54,577 nt of DNA from contig CAJYMC010000003.1 in the NCBI GenBank assembly GCA_913775715.1, forward strand, positions 1-54,577, in the 5' to 3' direction. The stretch comes from an uncultured Exiguobacterium sp. (lineage in GTDB: Bacteria; Bacillota; Bacilli; Exiguobacteriales; Exiguobacteriaceae). A program made the translations under genes and the position numbers. Positions 10,380 to 18,781 of the stretch are shown here, piece by piece (position 1 is the first letter of the stretch; the number at the start of each line of letters is the position of its first letter). The notes under the pieces are model-generated. The model had not been told where the DNA came from and did not search any database. It worked only from the letters and a program-made list of their open reading frames with translations.

Positions 10380-11063
10380 ATGACACGGATACGAGAAGAT
10401 ATCCGCAATGTGTTTGAGCAAGATCCAGCTGCCCGCAGCACGTTAGAAGTCATTTTGACATACCCGGGCTTACATGCGATTTGGATGCATCGCCTGGCCC
10501 ATCGACTCTGGAACGCGAAGTTCCGCTTGCTCGGTCGATTGATTTCGCAGTTCAGTCGCTTTTTGACAGGCATCGAGATTCATCCAGGAGCAACGATCGG
10601 ACGCCGATTCTTTATCGACCACGGGATGGGTGTCGTCATTGGTGAGACGACGATCATTGGTGATGACGTCACGTTGTTTCAAGGCGTGACGCTCGGCGGA
10701 ACGGGGAAAGAAACAGGAAAGCGTCACCCGACGATTGAAGACGGTGTACTTGTCTCTGCCGGTGCCCGTGTCCTTGGTGATATCACGATCGGGGCATACT
10801 CGAAAATCGGTGCCAGTTCCGTCGTCTTAAAACACGTTCCTCCAAATGCGACCGTCGTCGGCATTCCGGGACGTGTCGTCATTCAGGACGGTATGAAGGT
10901 CGAAGCACCACTTGATCATCGTTTCCCGGATCCAGTCAGCGAATGCCAAGAGCGGATTGAAATGGAACTAGAAGTATTAAAACAAGAAATTGAACGGATT
11001 AAAGGAGGGCGACGTCATGATTCAACTGTACAACAGCATGACCGGAAAAAAGGAACCATTTAA
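10380..11063 (+). CDS. cysE: Serine O-acetyltransferase
   Basis: Encodes a 227-residue serine acetyltransferase that makes O-acetylserine, the carbon acceptor for cysteine synthesis. Hexapeptide repeats of the left-handed beta-helix are clear ([39 protein letters not shown]). The active-site histidine pair lies in the DHG and KRHPTI segments. The ATG at 10380 follows GAGAGGAG and matches Bacillus CysE (MTRIREDI); the longer frame from 10218 runs back through the T-box and is rejected. The 3' end overlaps cysS by 47 bases. Expression is controlled by the cysteine T-box. Confidence 0.96.
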   Translation: MTRIREDIRNVFEQDPAARSTLEVILTYPGLHAIWMHRLAHRLWNAKFRLLGRLISQFSRFLTGIEIHPGATIGRRFFIDHGMGVVIGETTIIGDDVTLFQGVTLGGTGKETGKRHPTIEDGVLVSAGARVLGDITIGAYSKIGASSVVLKHVPPNATVVGIPGRVVIQDGMKVEAPLDHRFPDPVSECQERIEMELEVLKQEIERIKGGRRHDSTVQQHDRKKGTI

Positions 11064-12414
11064 ACCATTAGAAGAAGGAAAGGTCAAGATGTATGTCTGT
11101 GGCCCGACTGTTTACAACTACATTCATATCGGGAACGCACGTCCAGCCATCGTCTTCGATACGGTCCGCCGCTACTTCACATACCGTGGATATGAAGTCA
11201 AATATGTCTCGAACTTCACGGACGTCGACGATAAGATCATCCGGACAGCGAACGAACTCGGAGAAGACTATCATGCGTTGACGAAACGTTTCATCGAGGC
11301 GTATCACGCGGACACGGGCGCCTTGAATGTCCAAAAAGCGGACATCCATCCGCTCGTCACGGAAACGATGGACGATATCATCGCCTTCATCGAAGTTCTC
11401 GTCGAAAAAGGCAATGCCTACGCATCGAGCGGAGATGTCTACTTCCGGACGCGTAGCTTCGATGATTATGGACAATTGAGCCAACAGTCGATTGATGAAT
11501 TGCGCGCAGGCGCACGAATTGAAGTTGGAGAGAAAAAAGAAGATCCACTTGATTTTGTGCTCTGGAAAGCAGCAAAACCAGGGGAGCCGGCATGGACGAG
11601 TCCATGGGGCGAAGGACGACCAGGCTGGCACATCGAGTGCTCGGCGATGGCGAAGAAATATCTCGGGGAGACGATCGACATTCATGCTGGTGGACAAGAC
11701 TTGAAATTCCCGCATCATGAGAATGAGATCGCCCAGTCGGAAGCATGCAACTCGAAGAAGTTCGCGAACTACTGGATGCATAACGGGTTCTTGAACATCG
11801 AAAACGAGAAGATGTCGAAGTCGCTCGGTAACTTCCTGACAGTCCATGAAGCGATCCAAGCGGTCGATCCGATGGTGTTACGGTTCTTTATGTTATCGGT
11901 TCAGTATCGTCACCCGATCAACTACAGTCGGGAACTGATCGATCAAGCAGCGAACGGTCTCGCACGGATTCGGGAGTCGGTCGCAAACATCGAACACCGT
12001 CTTGACATGACGGCTGATCTCGGAACAGGTGACGAGAAGTGGTTGAATCGTCTAGCGGCGATCAAGGAACATTTCATCACATCGATGGATGATGATTTCA
12101 ATACAGCGAACGCTGTGACGGATTTATTCGATCTCTCGAAAGAAGCCAACTTGTACCTCGGAGAAGCACATGTGTCGAAACAGGTGCTCGAACAGTTCCT
12201 CGCACTCTTCTCGGAATTATCAGATGTCCTCGGTGTCACGTTGACAGTCGACAAAGGCTTACTCGATGAAGAAGTCGAACAGTTGATCGAAGAGCGGAAC
12301 ACAGCCCGTCAAAATCGTGACTTCGCACGAGCGGACGCAATCCGCGATCAGCTGCGTGATCAAGGGATCCTGCTCGAAGACACAGCGCAAGGGATGCGGT
12401 GGAAGCGCGGATGA
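11017..12414 (+). CDS. cysS: Cysteinyl-tRNA synthetase
   Basis: Encodes a 465-residue class I synthetase. The N-terminus has [16 protein letters not shown] with the zinc-ligand cysteine and the HIGN signature. Further zinc ligands are in WHIECS and the HHENE motif, and KMSKSLGN is the KMSKS loop. A C-terminal DALR-type domain follows. The ATG at 11017 lies eight bases after AAAGGAGGG, inside the cysE coding region, so the two genes overlap by 47 bases in different frames. Start and length match the family. Co-expressed with cysE from the T-box leader. Confidence 0.97.
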   Translation: MIQLYNSMTGKKEPFKPLEEGKVKMYVCGPTVYNYIHIGNARPAIVFDTVRRYFTYRGYEVKYVSNFTDVDDKIIRTANELGEDYHALTKRFIEAYHADTGALNVQKADIHPLVTETMDDIIAFIEVLVEKGNAYASSGDVYFRTRSFDDYGQLSQQSIDELRAGARIEVGEKKEDPLDFVLWKAAKPGEPAWTSPWGEGRPGWHIECSAMAKKYLGETIDIHAGGQDLKFPHHENEIAQSEACNSKKFANYWMHNGFLNIENEKMSKSLGNFLTVHEAIQAVDPMVLRFFMLSVQYRHPINYSRELIDQAANGLARIRESVANIEHRLDMTADLGTGDEKWLNRLAAIKEHFITSMDDDFNTANAVTDLFDLSKEANLYLGEAHVSKQVLEQFLALFSELSDVLGVTLTVDKGLLDEEVEQLIEERNTARQNRDFARADAIRDQLRDQGILLEDTAQGMRWKRG

Positions 12415-12815
12415 AGAACTATAAACAACTGAATGCACTCGCGTTAGCGTACATGGGCGATGTCGTCTATGAGATTCGTGTGCGGGAGCGATTGCTCGAA
12501 CAAGGTTATGTGAAGCCGGGCGAGTTGCATAGAGCAGCTGTCCGGTATGTTCGGGCACAAGCACAAGCGACGGTCGTGACGCACTGGTTGAATACGGATG
12601 CGTTGACGGAAGAAGAGGCAGCGGTCGTTCGGCGCGGAAAGAACGCGAAATCCGGTTCTGTCCCGAAGAGCACGGACGTCCACACGTATCGCTACGCGAC
12701 AGCATTTGAAGCATTGCTCGGTTATATTTATCTTTCAGAAGGAGGGGATCGCCTTGAAGAACTCATCGGACAAGCGTTCGAACTACTCGAAGCCGAAAAA
12801 ACAGACGAATCCTAA
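12411..12815 (+). CDS. mrnC: Mini-ribonuclease III (MrnC)
   Basis: Encodes a 134-residue mini-RNase III: an RNase III catalytic domain without the double-stranded-RNA-binding domain. It trims both ends of 23S rRNA precursor in Bacillus. The catalytic signature is [18 protein letters not shown] with the metal-binding aspartate, and the second acidic cluster is in [24 protein letters not shown] is a conserved family segment. The ATG at 12411 overlaps the cysS stop as ATGA and no strong ribosome binding site precedes it, so translation is probably coupled to cysS. Its 3' end overlaps rlmB by 62 bases. Confidence 0.94.
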   Translation: MKNYKQLNALALAYMGDVVYEIRVRERLLEQGYVKPGELHRAAVRYVRAQAQATVVTHWLNTDALTEEEAAVVRRGKNAKSGSVPKSTDVHTYRYATAFEALLGYIYLSEGGDRLEELIGQAFELLEAEKTDES

Positions 12816-13665
12816 GGCTACCGGTGCGAAGCCGAAAACGAAGGCACAGCGCCCAGCACAAGAGAAACGAAAAGCCGCTCCAGTCAAGGAACAGCCCGTC
12901 GTGATCGAACCGCTTGAAGAAGGACAAGATTTCTTGTCAGGTCGTAATCCGGTCCTAGAGGCATTGCGGAGTGGACGAGAGATGAACAAGCTGTTCTTGC
13001 AGGAAGGACAACAAAAAGGACCGCTTGCCGTCATCCATGCGATGGCGCAGGAAGCGGGCATCCAAATCCAGCTCGTACCACGTTCACGGTTAACCGGTTT
13101 AGCTGGAACGGAAAATCACCAAGGTGTCGTCGCAGCGGTTGCTGCGTATGAGTACGCTGAGATGGAAGACATCTTCGAACTCGCACGTCAAAAGGATGAA
13201 ACACCGCTCTTGATCATGCTTGATGAACTCGAGGATCCACATAACCTCGGATCGATCTTGCGGACGGCAGATGCTGTTGGGGCACACGGGATCATCATTC
13301 CGAAGCGTCGGTCAGTCGGATTGACGCAAGTCGTCGCGAAGGCGTCAACAGGCGCAATCGAACATATCCCGGTCGTTCGTGTGACGAACCTCGCGCGGAC
13401 GATGGAGGATTTAAAGAAACAAGGCATCTGGTTCGTCGGAACGGATGCACGTGAAAGTGACGACTACCGGACACTCGATGGGACGATGCCGCTCGGAATC
13501 GTCATTGGCAGTGAAGGAAAAGGAATGAGCCGGCTCGTCCGTGAAAAATGTGACTTCCTCGTCCACCTCCCGATGGCAGGACATGTCACGTCACTTAACG
13601 CATCGGTTGCCGCTTCGCTATTATTATATGAAGTCTACCGGACTAGAAAGCCGTATGCGCGATGA
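12754..13665 (+). CDS. rlmB: 23S rRNA (guanosine-2'-O)-methyltransferase RlmB
   Basis: Encodes a 303-residue SpoU-family 2'-O-ribose methyltransferase, expected to modify the P-loop guanosine of 23S rRNA (G2251 in E. coli numbering). After a basic, low-complexity N-terminal extension of about 65 residues comes the substrate-binding domain, then the knotted catalytic domain with motifs DELEDPHNLGSILRTADA, VIGSEGKGMSRLV and LNASVAASLLLYE. I place the start at TTG 12754, seven bases after AGAAGGAGGGG, inside mrnC. A shorter product from a later start cannot be excluded because the basic tail is poorly conserved. Confidence 0.92.
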   Translation: MKNSSDKRSNYSKPKKQTNPKATGAKPKTKAQRPAQEKRKAAPVKEQPVVIEPLEEGQDFLSGRNPVLEALRSGREMNKLFLQEGQQKGPLAVIHAMAQEAGIQIQLVPRSRLTGLAGTENHQGVVAAVAAYEYAEMEDIFELARQKDETPLLIMLDELEDPHNLGSILRTADAVGAHGIIIPKRRSVGLTQVVAKASTGAIEHIPVVRVTNLARTMEDLKKQGIWFVGTDARESDDYRTLDGTMPLGIVIGSEGKGMSRLVREKCDFLVHLPMAGHVTSLNASVAASLLLYEVYRTRKPYAR

Positions 13666-14192
13666 AGTATGATCGCCTCATCGTAGATGGCTACAATATC
13701 ATTGGTGCATGGCCGGAATTTCGGACGTTGCGGGAGCAAGATTTTGAATTAGCGCGGGAACGGTTGATTCATGCGATGGCAGAGTACCAAGCCGTTACAG
13801 GAATCAGCGTCACGATCGTCTTTGACGCGTATCTGCAACCGGGCCGTGAATCACGGATGCAAAAAAGTGGAATCGATATCGTCTATACACGGGAGAACGA
13901 AACGGCAGATGAATGGATTGAAAAGACAGCTGCTGATTGGTTACAGGACATCCGAGTCAAGCTGACGGTAGCAACGAATGATTACACGGAGCAGTGGGTC
14001 ATCTTCACACTCGGAGCACTTCGTATATCGGCGCAGGAACTTAGACGTGAATGGAAAGCGGCAGTTGCCGTCATCAAGCAACAGACGACGTCTGCGAAGA
14101 CAGCAGCTCAACCGCGCTCGAAGATTGACTTACCGGAAGACGTCCTCGCGCGTCTTGAGGCGATTCGTCGACGAAAGAATTCGGATATATGA
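13662..14192 (+). CDS. rae1: Rae1/YacP, ribosome-associated NYN-domain endoribonuclease
   Basis: Encodes a 176-residue NYN (PIN-like) domain protein orthologous to Bacillus YacP, now Rae1, which enters the ribosomal A site and cuts certain mRNAs in a translation-dependent way. Conserved features are IVDGYNIIGAWP at residues 6-17 with the first metal-binding aspartate, VFDAYLQPG, YTRENETADEWIEK and ATNDYTEQW. The ATG overlaps the rlmB stop as ATGA, so it is translationally coupled. It is the last gene of the T-box-controlled run and is followed by a strong terminator. Confidence 0.92.
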   Translation: MKYDRLIVDGYNIIGAWPEFRTLREQDFELARERLIHAMAEYQAVTGISVTIVFDAYLQPGRESRMQKSGIDIVYTRENETADEWIEKTAADWLQDIRVKLTVATNDYTEQWVIFTLGALRISAQELRREWKAAVAVIKQQTTSAKTAAQPRSKIDLPEDVLARLEAIRRRKNSDI

Positions 14193-14215
14193 TATGAACC
14201 ATTCGCATGAGCGAT

Positions 14216-14254
14216 CCACCGTTCTCCTTCATTCGGAAGAACGGTGGTTTTTTT
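14216..14254 (+). terminator. Rho-independent terminator after rae1
   Basis: CCACCGTTCT at 14216-14225 pairs perfectly with AGAACGGTGG at 14238-14247 around a 12-base loop, followed by seven T. It closes the cysE-to-rae1 unit. Confidence 0.93.
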
Positions 14255-14304
14255 ATAGAAAAGATACATTTTGGATACAACAAAAGAGGTCATGCCAATT
14301 TTCA

Positions 14305-14334
14305 TTGTCGTGCGACAGGTAATTATTGTATAAT
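14305..14334 (+). promoter_or_regulatory. SigA-type promoter of sigH
   Basis: TTGTCG at 14305-14310 and a perfect TATAAT at 14329-14334 are separated by 18 bp. The predicted start is about 40 bases before the sigH start codon. Confidence 0.75.
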
Positions 14335-14380
14335 TAAAAACAATTGAACTATTCGTCAATGATGCTTGGAGGGATACAGG

Positions 14381-15022
14381 ATGAGTTTGGTTTCGTTCGA
14401 CCAGTTTGAGTGCATGACCGATGAAGCGCTTGTAGAACAAGCGAAAGAGTTCGATAACAGCGATGCGCTCGAATTTTTGATCGAGCGGTATCGAAATTTC
14501 GTACGCGCCAAAGCCCGTTCTTATTTTTTGATTGGGGCAGACCGAGAAGATATCATTCAAGAAGGAATGATTGGTCTCTATAAAGCGGTACGAGATTACC
14601 GAACGGATAAGCTCGCCTCGTTTAAAGGATTTGCCGAATTATGCATCACGCGACAGATGATCACTGCGATTAAGACAGCAACACGTCAGAAACATATCCC
14701 GTTGAACTCGTACATCTCGCTCGATAAACCGATCTATGACGATGAATCAGAGCGGACGTTACTGGATATCATCACGTCGACAGCACCTTCTGATCCACAA
14801 ATCTTGATCGTCAACCGAGAAGAATACGCAGACATCGAATCGAAGATGGAGGAGATTCTGAGTGATCTCGAACGGAAAGTCCTCGCGCTCTATCTCGATG
14901 GACGGACGTATCAAGAAATCTCCGACGACCTCGATCGTCACGTTAAATCGATCGATAATGCTTTGCAACGCGTCAAGCGGAAGCTTGAACGTTACCTCGA
15001 AGCACGAAAGATGACGGTCTAA
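14381..15022 (+). CDS. sigH: RNA polymerase sigma factor SigH (Spo0H-like)
   Basis: Encodes a 213-residue sigma-70-family factor very close to Bacillus SigH. Region 2 contains the core-binding and -10 recognition segments (RNFVRAKARSYFLIGADRED, followed by QEGMIGLYKA and the aromatic-rich SFKGFAELCITRQ). Region 4 carries the helix-turn-helix YQEISDDLDRHVKSIDNALQR. In Bacillus SigH drives early sporulation, competence and stationary-phase genes. The ATG at 14381 follows GGAGGG at 14368-14373. Position between rae1 and rpmG-secE-nusG is the same as in Bacillus. If this is a non-spore-forming genus, its regulon is probably competence or transition-state genes; that is inference. Confidence 0.95.
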   Translation: MSLVSFDQFECMTDEALVEQAKEFDNSDALEFLIERYRNFVRAKARSYFLIGADREDIIQEGMIGLYKAVRDYRTDKLASFKGFAELCITRQMITAIKTATRQKHIPLNSYISLDKPIYDDESERTLLDIITSTAPSDPQILIVNREEYADIESKMEEILSDLERKVLALYLDGRTYQEISDDLDRHVKSIDNALQRVKRKLERYLEARKMTV

Positions 15023-15085
15023 CAGAGAGGTAGATTGACCGTAATCCCTTCCTATGCTACTGTATAACTAGCGCCTTACTAGCGA

Positions 15086-15112
15086 GACGCCGCTCATAGG
15101 CGTTTTTTTTTA
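15086..15112 (+). terminator. Terminator after sigH
   Basis: GAGACGCC pairs with GGCGTTTT (about 15084-15106, seven to eight pairs with a short GCTCATA loop) and runs into nine or more T. TTGACC at 15035 and TATAAC at 15063 upstream look like promoter boxes but are 22 bp apart, which is too far. The hairpin could end sigH transcription or attenuate entry into rpmG-secE-nusG. Confidence 0.65.
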
Positions 15113-15177
15113 CGCTCTTTTTCGGAAGGAAAGCACCTTAACAGAAGAGAAGAGTGGCAAAGAAGGAGGACTTTGAG

Positions 15178-15324
15178 ATGGCGAAGAAAGTAGGCCTTGC
15201 TTGTGATAATTGCGGTGCCCGCGACTATACGACGATGAAAAAAGAGGACGTCACTGTCCGCTTGGAATTGAAGAAATTCTGCCGTCGTTGTAACGCGCAT
15301 ACGATTCATAAAGAAGCGAAATAA
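15178..15324 (+). CDS. rpmG: 50S ribosomal protein L33 (zinc-ribbon form)
   Basis: Encodes 48 residues beginning [17 protein letters not shown]. Two cysteine pairs, CDNC at residues 9-12 and CRRC at 35-38, mark the zinc-binding (C-plus) form of L33. L33 sits near the ribosomal E site. AAGGAGGA lies seven bases before the ATG. This is the usual first gene of rpmG-secE-nusG in Firmicutes. Confidence 0.95.
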   Translation: MAKKVGLACDNCGARDYTTMKKEDVTVRLELKKFCRRCNAHTIHKEAK

Positions 15325-15368
15325 GGCTTCATCTGTCCCGATTTATTACATCCTGGAGGGAAAGTACG

Positions 15369-15539
15369 ATGAAATTTTTGCGTGACGTATGGAATGAATT
15401 GAAAAAGACGAGCTGGCCAAAACGAAAAGAGCTGACGAAATACACATTGACGGTCATCGGTATGGTGATCTTTATGGGTGTCTTCATCTTCGGTATCGAT
15501 TCAGGGCTTAGCGCATTGATGAGCTGGTTGATTAAGTAA
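15369..15539 (+). CDS. secE: Preprotein translocase subunit SecE
   Basis: Encodes 56 residues, the short single-helix SecE typical of Firmicutes. The amphipathic segment FLRDVWNELKKTSWPKRKEL contains the conserved ELKKTSWP motif, and a single membrane helix follows (about residues 28-50). SecE clamps SecY in the translocation channel. GGAGGG is eight bases before the ATG. Confidence 0.95.
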   Translation: MKFLRDVWNELKKTSWPKRKELTKYTLTVIGMVIFMGVFIFGIDSGLSALMSWLIK

Positions 15540-15558
15540 AAAGAAGAGGTGGCCTACC

Positions 15559-16110
15559 ATGGAGAAACAATGGTTTGTCGTCCAAACGTATTCCGGATTC
15601 GAAAACAACGTCAAGGCGAACCTTGAACGTCGGATTGAATCCATGAACATGGACGAAAAAATCTTCCGTGTACTCGTTCCGATTGAAACGGTACAAGAAG
15701 AAGTAACGAACAAAAAGGGAGAAACGAAAATCAAAGAACGTGAAGTCAAGATCTTCCCGGGGTATGTCCTCGTCGAGATGGTCATGACGGATGATTCTTG
15801 GTATGTCGTCCGGAACACTCCGAACGTCACGGGCTTCCTCGGATCAGTAGGCGGCGGTTCAAAACCGACACCACTCCTTCCGGAAGAAGCAGAAAACATC
15901 CTTGGATCAATGGGTCTCGTTGATCTGAAGAGCCGTTACGACTTCTCACTCGGACAAATCGTCCGAATCAAAGAAGGGGCTTTCGAAAATCTCGAAGGTA
16001 CGATCGAGGAGCTTGATACAGATACTGAGAAGATGAAAGTCTCTGTTGATATGTTCGGTCGCGAAACGAAGGTCGAGCTTGATTTCGCACAGGTCGATAA
16101 AATCGACTAA
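15559..16110 (+). CDS. nusG: Transcription termination/antitermination factor NusG
   Basis: Encodes a 183-residue NusG. The NGN domain spans about residues 1-115 (QWFVVQTYSGFENNVKANLE, then FPGYVLVEMVM and WYVVRNTPNVTGFLG), and the KOW domain is at the C-terminus (GQIVRIKEGAFENLEGTIEE). It binds RNA polymerase beta' clamp to modulate pausing and couples transcription with translation. AGAGGTGG precedes the ATG. Third gene of rpmG-secE-nusG, followed by the rplK promoter. Confidence 0.97.
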   Translation: MEKQWFVVQTYSGFENNVKANLERRIESMNMDEKIFRVLVPIETVQEEVTNKKGETKIKEREVKIFPGYVLVEMVMTDDSWYVVRNTPNVTGFLGSVGGGSKPTPLLPEEAENILGSMGLVDLKSRYDFSLGQIVRIKEGAFENLEGTIEELDTDTEKMKVSVDMFGRETKVELDFAQVDKID

Positions 16111-16118
16111 GTTTCCTA

Positions 16119-16147
16119 TTGCGAATGTTTTGTTTTAATGATACAAT
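16119..16147 (+). promoter_or_regulatory. Promoter of rplK-rplA
   Basis: TTGCGA at 16119-16124 and TACAAT at 16142-16147 are 17 bp apart, directly after nusG. A leader of about 105 bases follows before the rplK start. Confidence 0.8.
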
Positions 16148-16259
16148 TTTTCGTGTTTGATGTTGTGCTTATTTCGATAAATAACTCGTCGAATAGAATG
16201 AGTGGGAGGACGCGCAACGTCCAATTAAACCACATTAAAGAATTAAGGAGGTGTGTCTC

Positions 16260-16685
16260 GTGGCGAAGAAGGTTATGAAACTCGTAAAACTTCAAATTCC
16301 TGCGGGCAAAGCAAACCCAGCTCCACCAGTTGGACCGGCACTCGGTCAAGCAGGTGTGAACATCATGGGCTTCTGTAAAGAGTTCAACGCTCGTACACAA
16401 GACCAAGCCGGCTTGATTATCCCTGTAGTCATCACGGTTTTTGAAGATCGTTCATTCACATTCATCACTAAAACTCCTCCAGCAGCAGTTCTCTTGAAGA
16501 AAGCAGCTGGAATTGAGAGTGGTTCAGGTGAACCGAACCGTAAGAAAGTAGCGACTGTCAAACGTGACAAAGTTCGTGAAATCGCTGAAACAAAAATGCC
16601 AGACCTTAACGCATCATCTGTTGAAACAGCAATGTTGATGGTTGAAGGTACTGCACGTTCTATGGGTATCGTAATCGAAGACTAA
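16260..16685 (+). CDS. rplK: 50S ribosomal protein L11
   Basis: Encodes 141 residues of L11, which with 23S rRNA forms the GTPase-associated centre and the thiostrepton site. The N-terminal segment [19 protein letters not shown] carries the mobile proline-rich hinge; the C-terminal domain [20 protein letters not shown] binds rRNA. I start at GTG 16260 after TAAGGAGGTG because this gives [17 protein letters not shown] as in Bacillus; the GTG at 16251 is part of the ribosome binding site. Confidence 0.97.
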   Translation: MAKKVMKLVKLQIPAGKANPAPPVGPALGQAGVNIMGFCKEFNARTQDQAGLIIPVVITVFEDRSFTFITKTPPAAVLLKKAAGIESGSGEPNRKKVATVKRDKVREIAETKMPDLNASSVETAMLMVEGTARSMGIVIED

Positions 16686-16715
16686 TTGTCTTTTTGATTA
16701 CCATGAACAACGATG

Positions 16716-16754
16716 AGGGTCGCAGGCGGATAGTTTCTTGAAGCCTGCTACCCT
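16716..16754 (+). promoter_or_regulatory. Stem-loop between rplK and rplA, candidate L1 regulatory site
   Basis: AGGGT (16716-16720) pairs with ACCCT (16750-16754) and GCAGGC (16722-16727) with GCCTGC (16743-16748), with one C-T mismatch between the two helices and a 15-base loop. No T run follows, so it is not a terminator. L1 is the known autoregulator of the L11 operon in other bacteria; assigning this stem-loop to L1 is inference. Confidence 0.5.
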
Positions 16755-16803
16755 TTCATTATGTGGGAGGATTTTCCGCACAACCACAAAGGAGGAACCT
16801 AAA

Positions 16804-17490
16804 ATGGGTAAGAAGTACAAAGAAGCTGCTAAACTTATCGATCGTACGGTTTCATACGAACTCGCAGAAGCTGTAGATTTGACTAAAAAATCTGCAACTG
16901 CGAAATTCGATGAGACTATCGAATTGGCTGTTCGTCTCGGAGTAGATCCGAAGAAAGCAGACCAACAAATCCGTGGAGCAGTCGTATTGCCACACGGTAC
17001 TGGTAAAACACAAAAAGTTCTCGTCTTCGCGAAAGGTGAGAAATTAAAAGAAGCGGAAGCTGCTGGAGCAGATTACGCTGGTGATGCTGAGTACATCAAC
17101 AAAATCCAACAAGGATGGTTCGACTTCGACGTTATCGTCGCGACACCAGACATGATGGGTGAAGTTGGTAAACTTGGTCGCGTTCTCGGACCAAAAGGCC
17201 TCATGCCAAACCCGAAAACAGGTACAGTTACATTTGACGTCACAAAAGCAATCAACGATATCAAAGCTGGTAAAGTTGAGTACCGTGTCGACAAATCAGG
17301 TAACATCCACGTTCCTGTCGGTAAAAAATCATTCGATAACGAGAAACTCGTTGATAACATCAACACAGTTATCGAAACTCTCGTAAAAGTTAAGCCTGCT
17401 ACTGCTAAAGGTGTATACCTTAAGAACATCGCGATCGCTTCTACAATGGGTCCTGGTGTAAAAGTATCTTCAGCTGACTTCGCGAAATAA
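16804..17490 (+). CDS. rplA: 50S ribosomal protein L1
   Basis: Encodes 228 residues of L1, the mobile stalk protein beside the E site. Conserved segments include [16 protein letters not shown], the rRNA-contacting [20 protein letters not shown], and [20 protein letters not shown]. The ATG at 16804 follows AAAGGAGGA. It is co-transcribed with rplK and separated by 118 bases containing a stem-loop. Confidence 0.97.
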   Translation: MGKKYKEAAKLIDRTVSYELAEAVDLTKKSATAKFDETIELAVRLGVDPKKADQQIRGAVVLPHGTGKTQKVLVFAKGEKLKEAEAAGADYAGDAEYINKIQQGWFDFDVIVATPDMMGEVGKLGRVLGPKGLMPNPKTGTVTFDVTKAINDIKAGKVEYRVDKSGNIHVPVGKKSFDNEKLVDNINTVIETLVKVKPATAKGVYLKNIAIASTMGPGVKVSSADFAK

Positions 17491-17507
17491 TTTCGTCTAA
17501 AACGAAC

Positions 17508-17537
17508 TTGACAACGTTCTAAGAACGCTGTTACAGT
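17508..17537 (+). promoter_or_regulatory. Promoter of rplJ-rplL
   Basis: A perfect TTGACA at 17508-17513 is followed 18 bp later by TACAGT at 17532-17537, preceded by TGT (extended -10). It feeds the L10 leader and the rplJ-rplL genes. Confidence 0.8.
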
Positions 17538-17567
17538 ATAAAACGTTGATATATTTCGACATACCGT

Positions 17568-17690
17568 AGACAGAAGGTGCTCACATGGGCATAAATCCTT
17601 CCGAGGTGTTCTTGCTCAGAGAGCCTGTTTGTTCAGGTATCCTTTTTGACGATTACGCCTCCTCTGCTCTGCAGACGGAGGCTTTTTATT
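17568..17690 (+). promoter_or_regulatory. L10 ribosomal-protein leader with terminator
   Basis: The leader before rplJ resembles the Firmicutes L10 leader: GTAGACAGAAGGTGCT, then AAATCCTTCCGAGG, where GAAGG and CCTTC pair. It ends in a terminator with GCCTCC-TCTGC (17657-17667), loop TCT, GCAGA-C-GGAGGC (17671-17682), then TTTTTATTT. L10 (or the L10-L12 complex) binding is known to control this class by attenuation. Boundaries are approximate. Confidence 0.85.
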
Positions 17691-17747
17691 TGAAATCGAG
17701 CAGCCCCTCGCACCGGTACATTTCATCTACCAGGAGGTGCAACAGAA

Positions 17748-18254
17748 ATGGCAAACGAAAAAGTTATCGCTGTCAAAGCGGATCTCGTATCTGAGATCGC
17801 TGAGAAACTCCAAGCGAGCGCAGGAACAGTTGTCGTCGACTACCGTGGTCTCACAGTAGAAGAAGTCACTGAACTTCGTAAACAACTCCGTGAAGCGGGC
17901 GTTGAATTCAAAGTTTACAAAAACGGTCTCCTCCGCCGCGCGGCAGTTCAAAGCAACCTCGAAGGTCTTGATGAAGTCTTCACAGGTCCTAGTGCGATCG
18001 CCTTCAGCAATGAAGACGTTATCGCGCCAGCTAAGATCTTGAACGACTTCGCTAAAACGCACAAGGCTCTCGAACTTAAAGGTGGTATCATCGAAGGCAA
18101 AGTCACTTCAGTAGAAGATGTCAAAGCCCTTGCGGAACTTCCATCACGCGAAGGTCTCCTTTCGATGCTCCTCAGCGTGCTTCAAGCGCCAATCCGTGGA
18201 CTCGCGGTGGCAACGAACGCAATCGCAGAGCAAAAAGAAGAACAATCTGCTTAA
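17748..18254 (+). CDS. rplJ: 50S ribosomal protein L10
   Basis: Encodes 168 residues of L10, the base of the L7/L12 stalk. The N-terminal rRNA-binding domain includes [20 protein letters not shown] and the C-terminal helix (ending [11 protein letters not shown]) anchors L12 dimers. CAGGAGGTG precedes the ATG. It is followed by rplL after 76 bases and is the predicted ligand for the leader upstream. Confidence 0.97.
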   Translation: MANEKVIAVKADLVSEIAEKLQASAGTVVVDYRGLTVEEVTELRKQLREAGVEFKVYKNGLLRRAAVQSNLEGLDEVFTGPSAIAFSNEDVIAPAKILNDFAKTHKALELKGGIIEGKVTSVEDVKALAELPSREGLLSMLLSVLQAPIRGLAVATNAIAEQKEEQSA

Positions 18255-18330
18255 TTTCTGCTTAGCGGGATAGGCAACCAACACAATTTTCACACCCCAA
18301 CGTGGGCTAAATCAAAGGAGGAAAACCATA

Positions 18331-18699
18331 ATGGCTTTCAACAAAGAGCAATTTATCGAAGACCTCAAGGGCATGACTGTTCTTGAACTTAACGAACTCG
18401 TAAAAACAATCGAAGAAGAATTCGGCGTATCAGCAGCAGCTCCAGTAGCAGTTGCAGGTGCTGGCGCAGGCGCAGCAGCTGAAGAGCAAACTGAATTCGA
18501 CGTTATCCTTACTAACGCTGGATCTGGTAAAATCAACGTCATCAAAGCAGTTCGCGAATTGACTGGTCTCGGTCTTAAAGAAGCGAAAGCTCTCGTAGAC
18601 GGAACTCCAGCACCAGTTAAAGAAGGCGTTTCGAAAGAAGACGCTGAAGCAATGAAAGCTAAGCTTGAAGAAGCTGGCGCTACTGTAGAAGTTAAGTAA
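18331..18699 (+). CDS. rplL: 50S ribosomal protein L7/L12
   Basis: Encodes 122 residues. The N-terminal dimerisation helices ([15 protein letters not shown]) are followed by an Ala/Gly-rich flexible hinge at about residues 34-52 and the globular C-terminal domain ([20 protein letters not shown]) that recruits EF-G, EF-Tu and IF2. AAAGGAGGA precedes the ATG. A long perfect terminator follows. Confidence 0.97.
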   Translation: MAFNKEQFIEDLKGMTVLELNELVKTIEEEFGVSAAAPVAVAGAGAGAAAEEQTEFDVILTNAGSGKINVIKAVRELTGLGLKEAKALVDGTPAPVKEGVSKEDAEAMKAKLEEAGATVEVK

Positions 18700-18715
18700 T
18701 TTTCTTCTTCCGTAG

Positions 18716-18753
18716 AAACAAAAGAAGCTCGCATTGCGAGCTTCTTTTGTTTT
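18716..18753 (+). terminator. Rho-independent terminator after rplL
   Basis: A perfect 17-bp inverted repeat (AAACAAAAGAAGCTCGC at 18716-18732 with its complement at 18736-18752) closes a three-base ATT loop. The A-rich left arm and T-rich right arm would allow it to work in either direction. Confidence 0.92.
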
Positions 18754-18781
18754 CATCTTTTACATGAGAGGGGAAGGAAAC

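Noticed and set aside
11068-11859. A 263-codon open frame on the - strand
   Set aside because: It is antisense to the conserved core of cysS; the length reflects codon bias of the + strand gene, and no ribosome binding site or homology is seen.
15035-15068. TTGACC and TATAAC after sigH as a promoter of rpmG-secE-nusG
   Set aside because: The spacer is 22 bp, well outside the normal range, and transcription would meet the terminator at 15086 at once.
17585-17794. A 69-codon open frame before rplJ
   Set aside because: It runs through the L10 leader and its terminator and overlaps the rplJ start.
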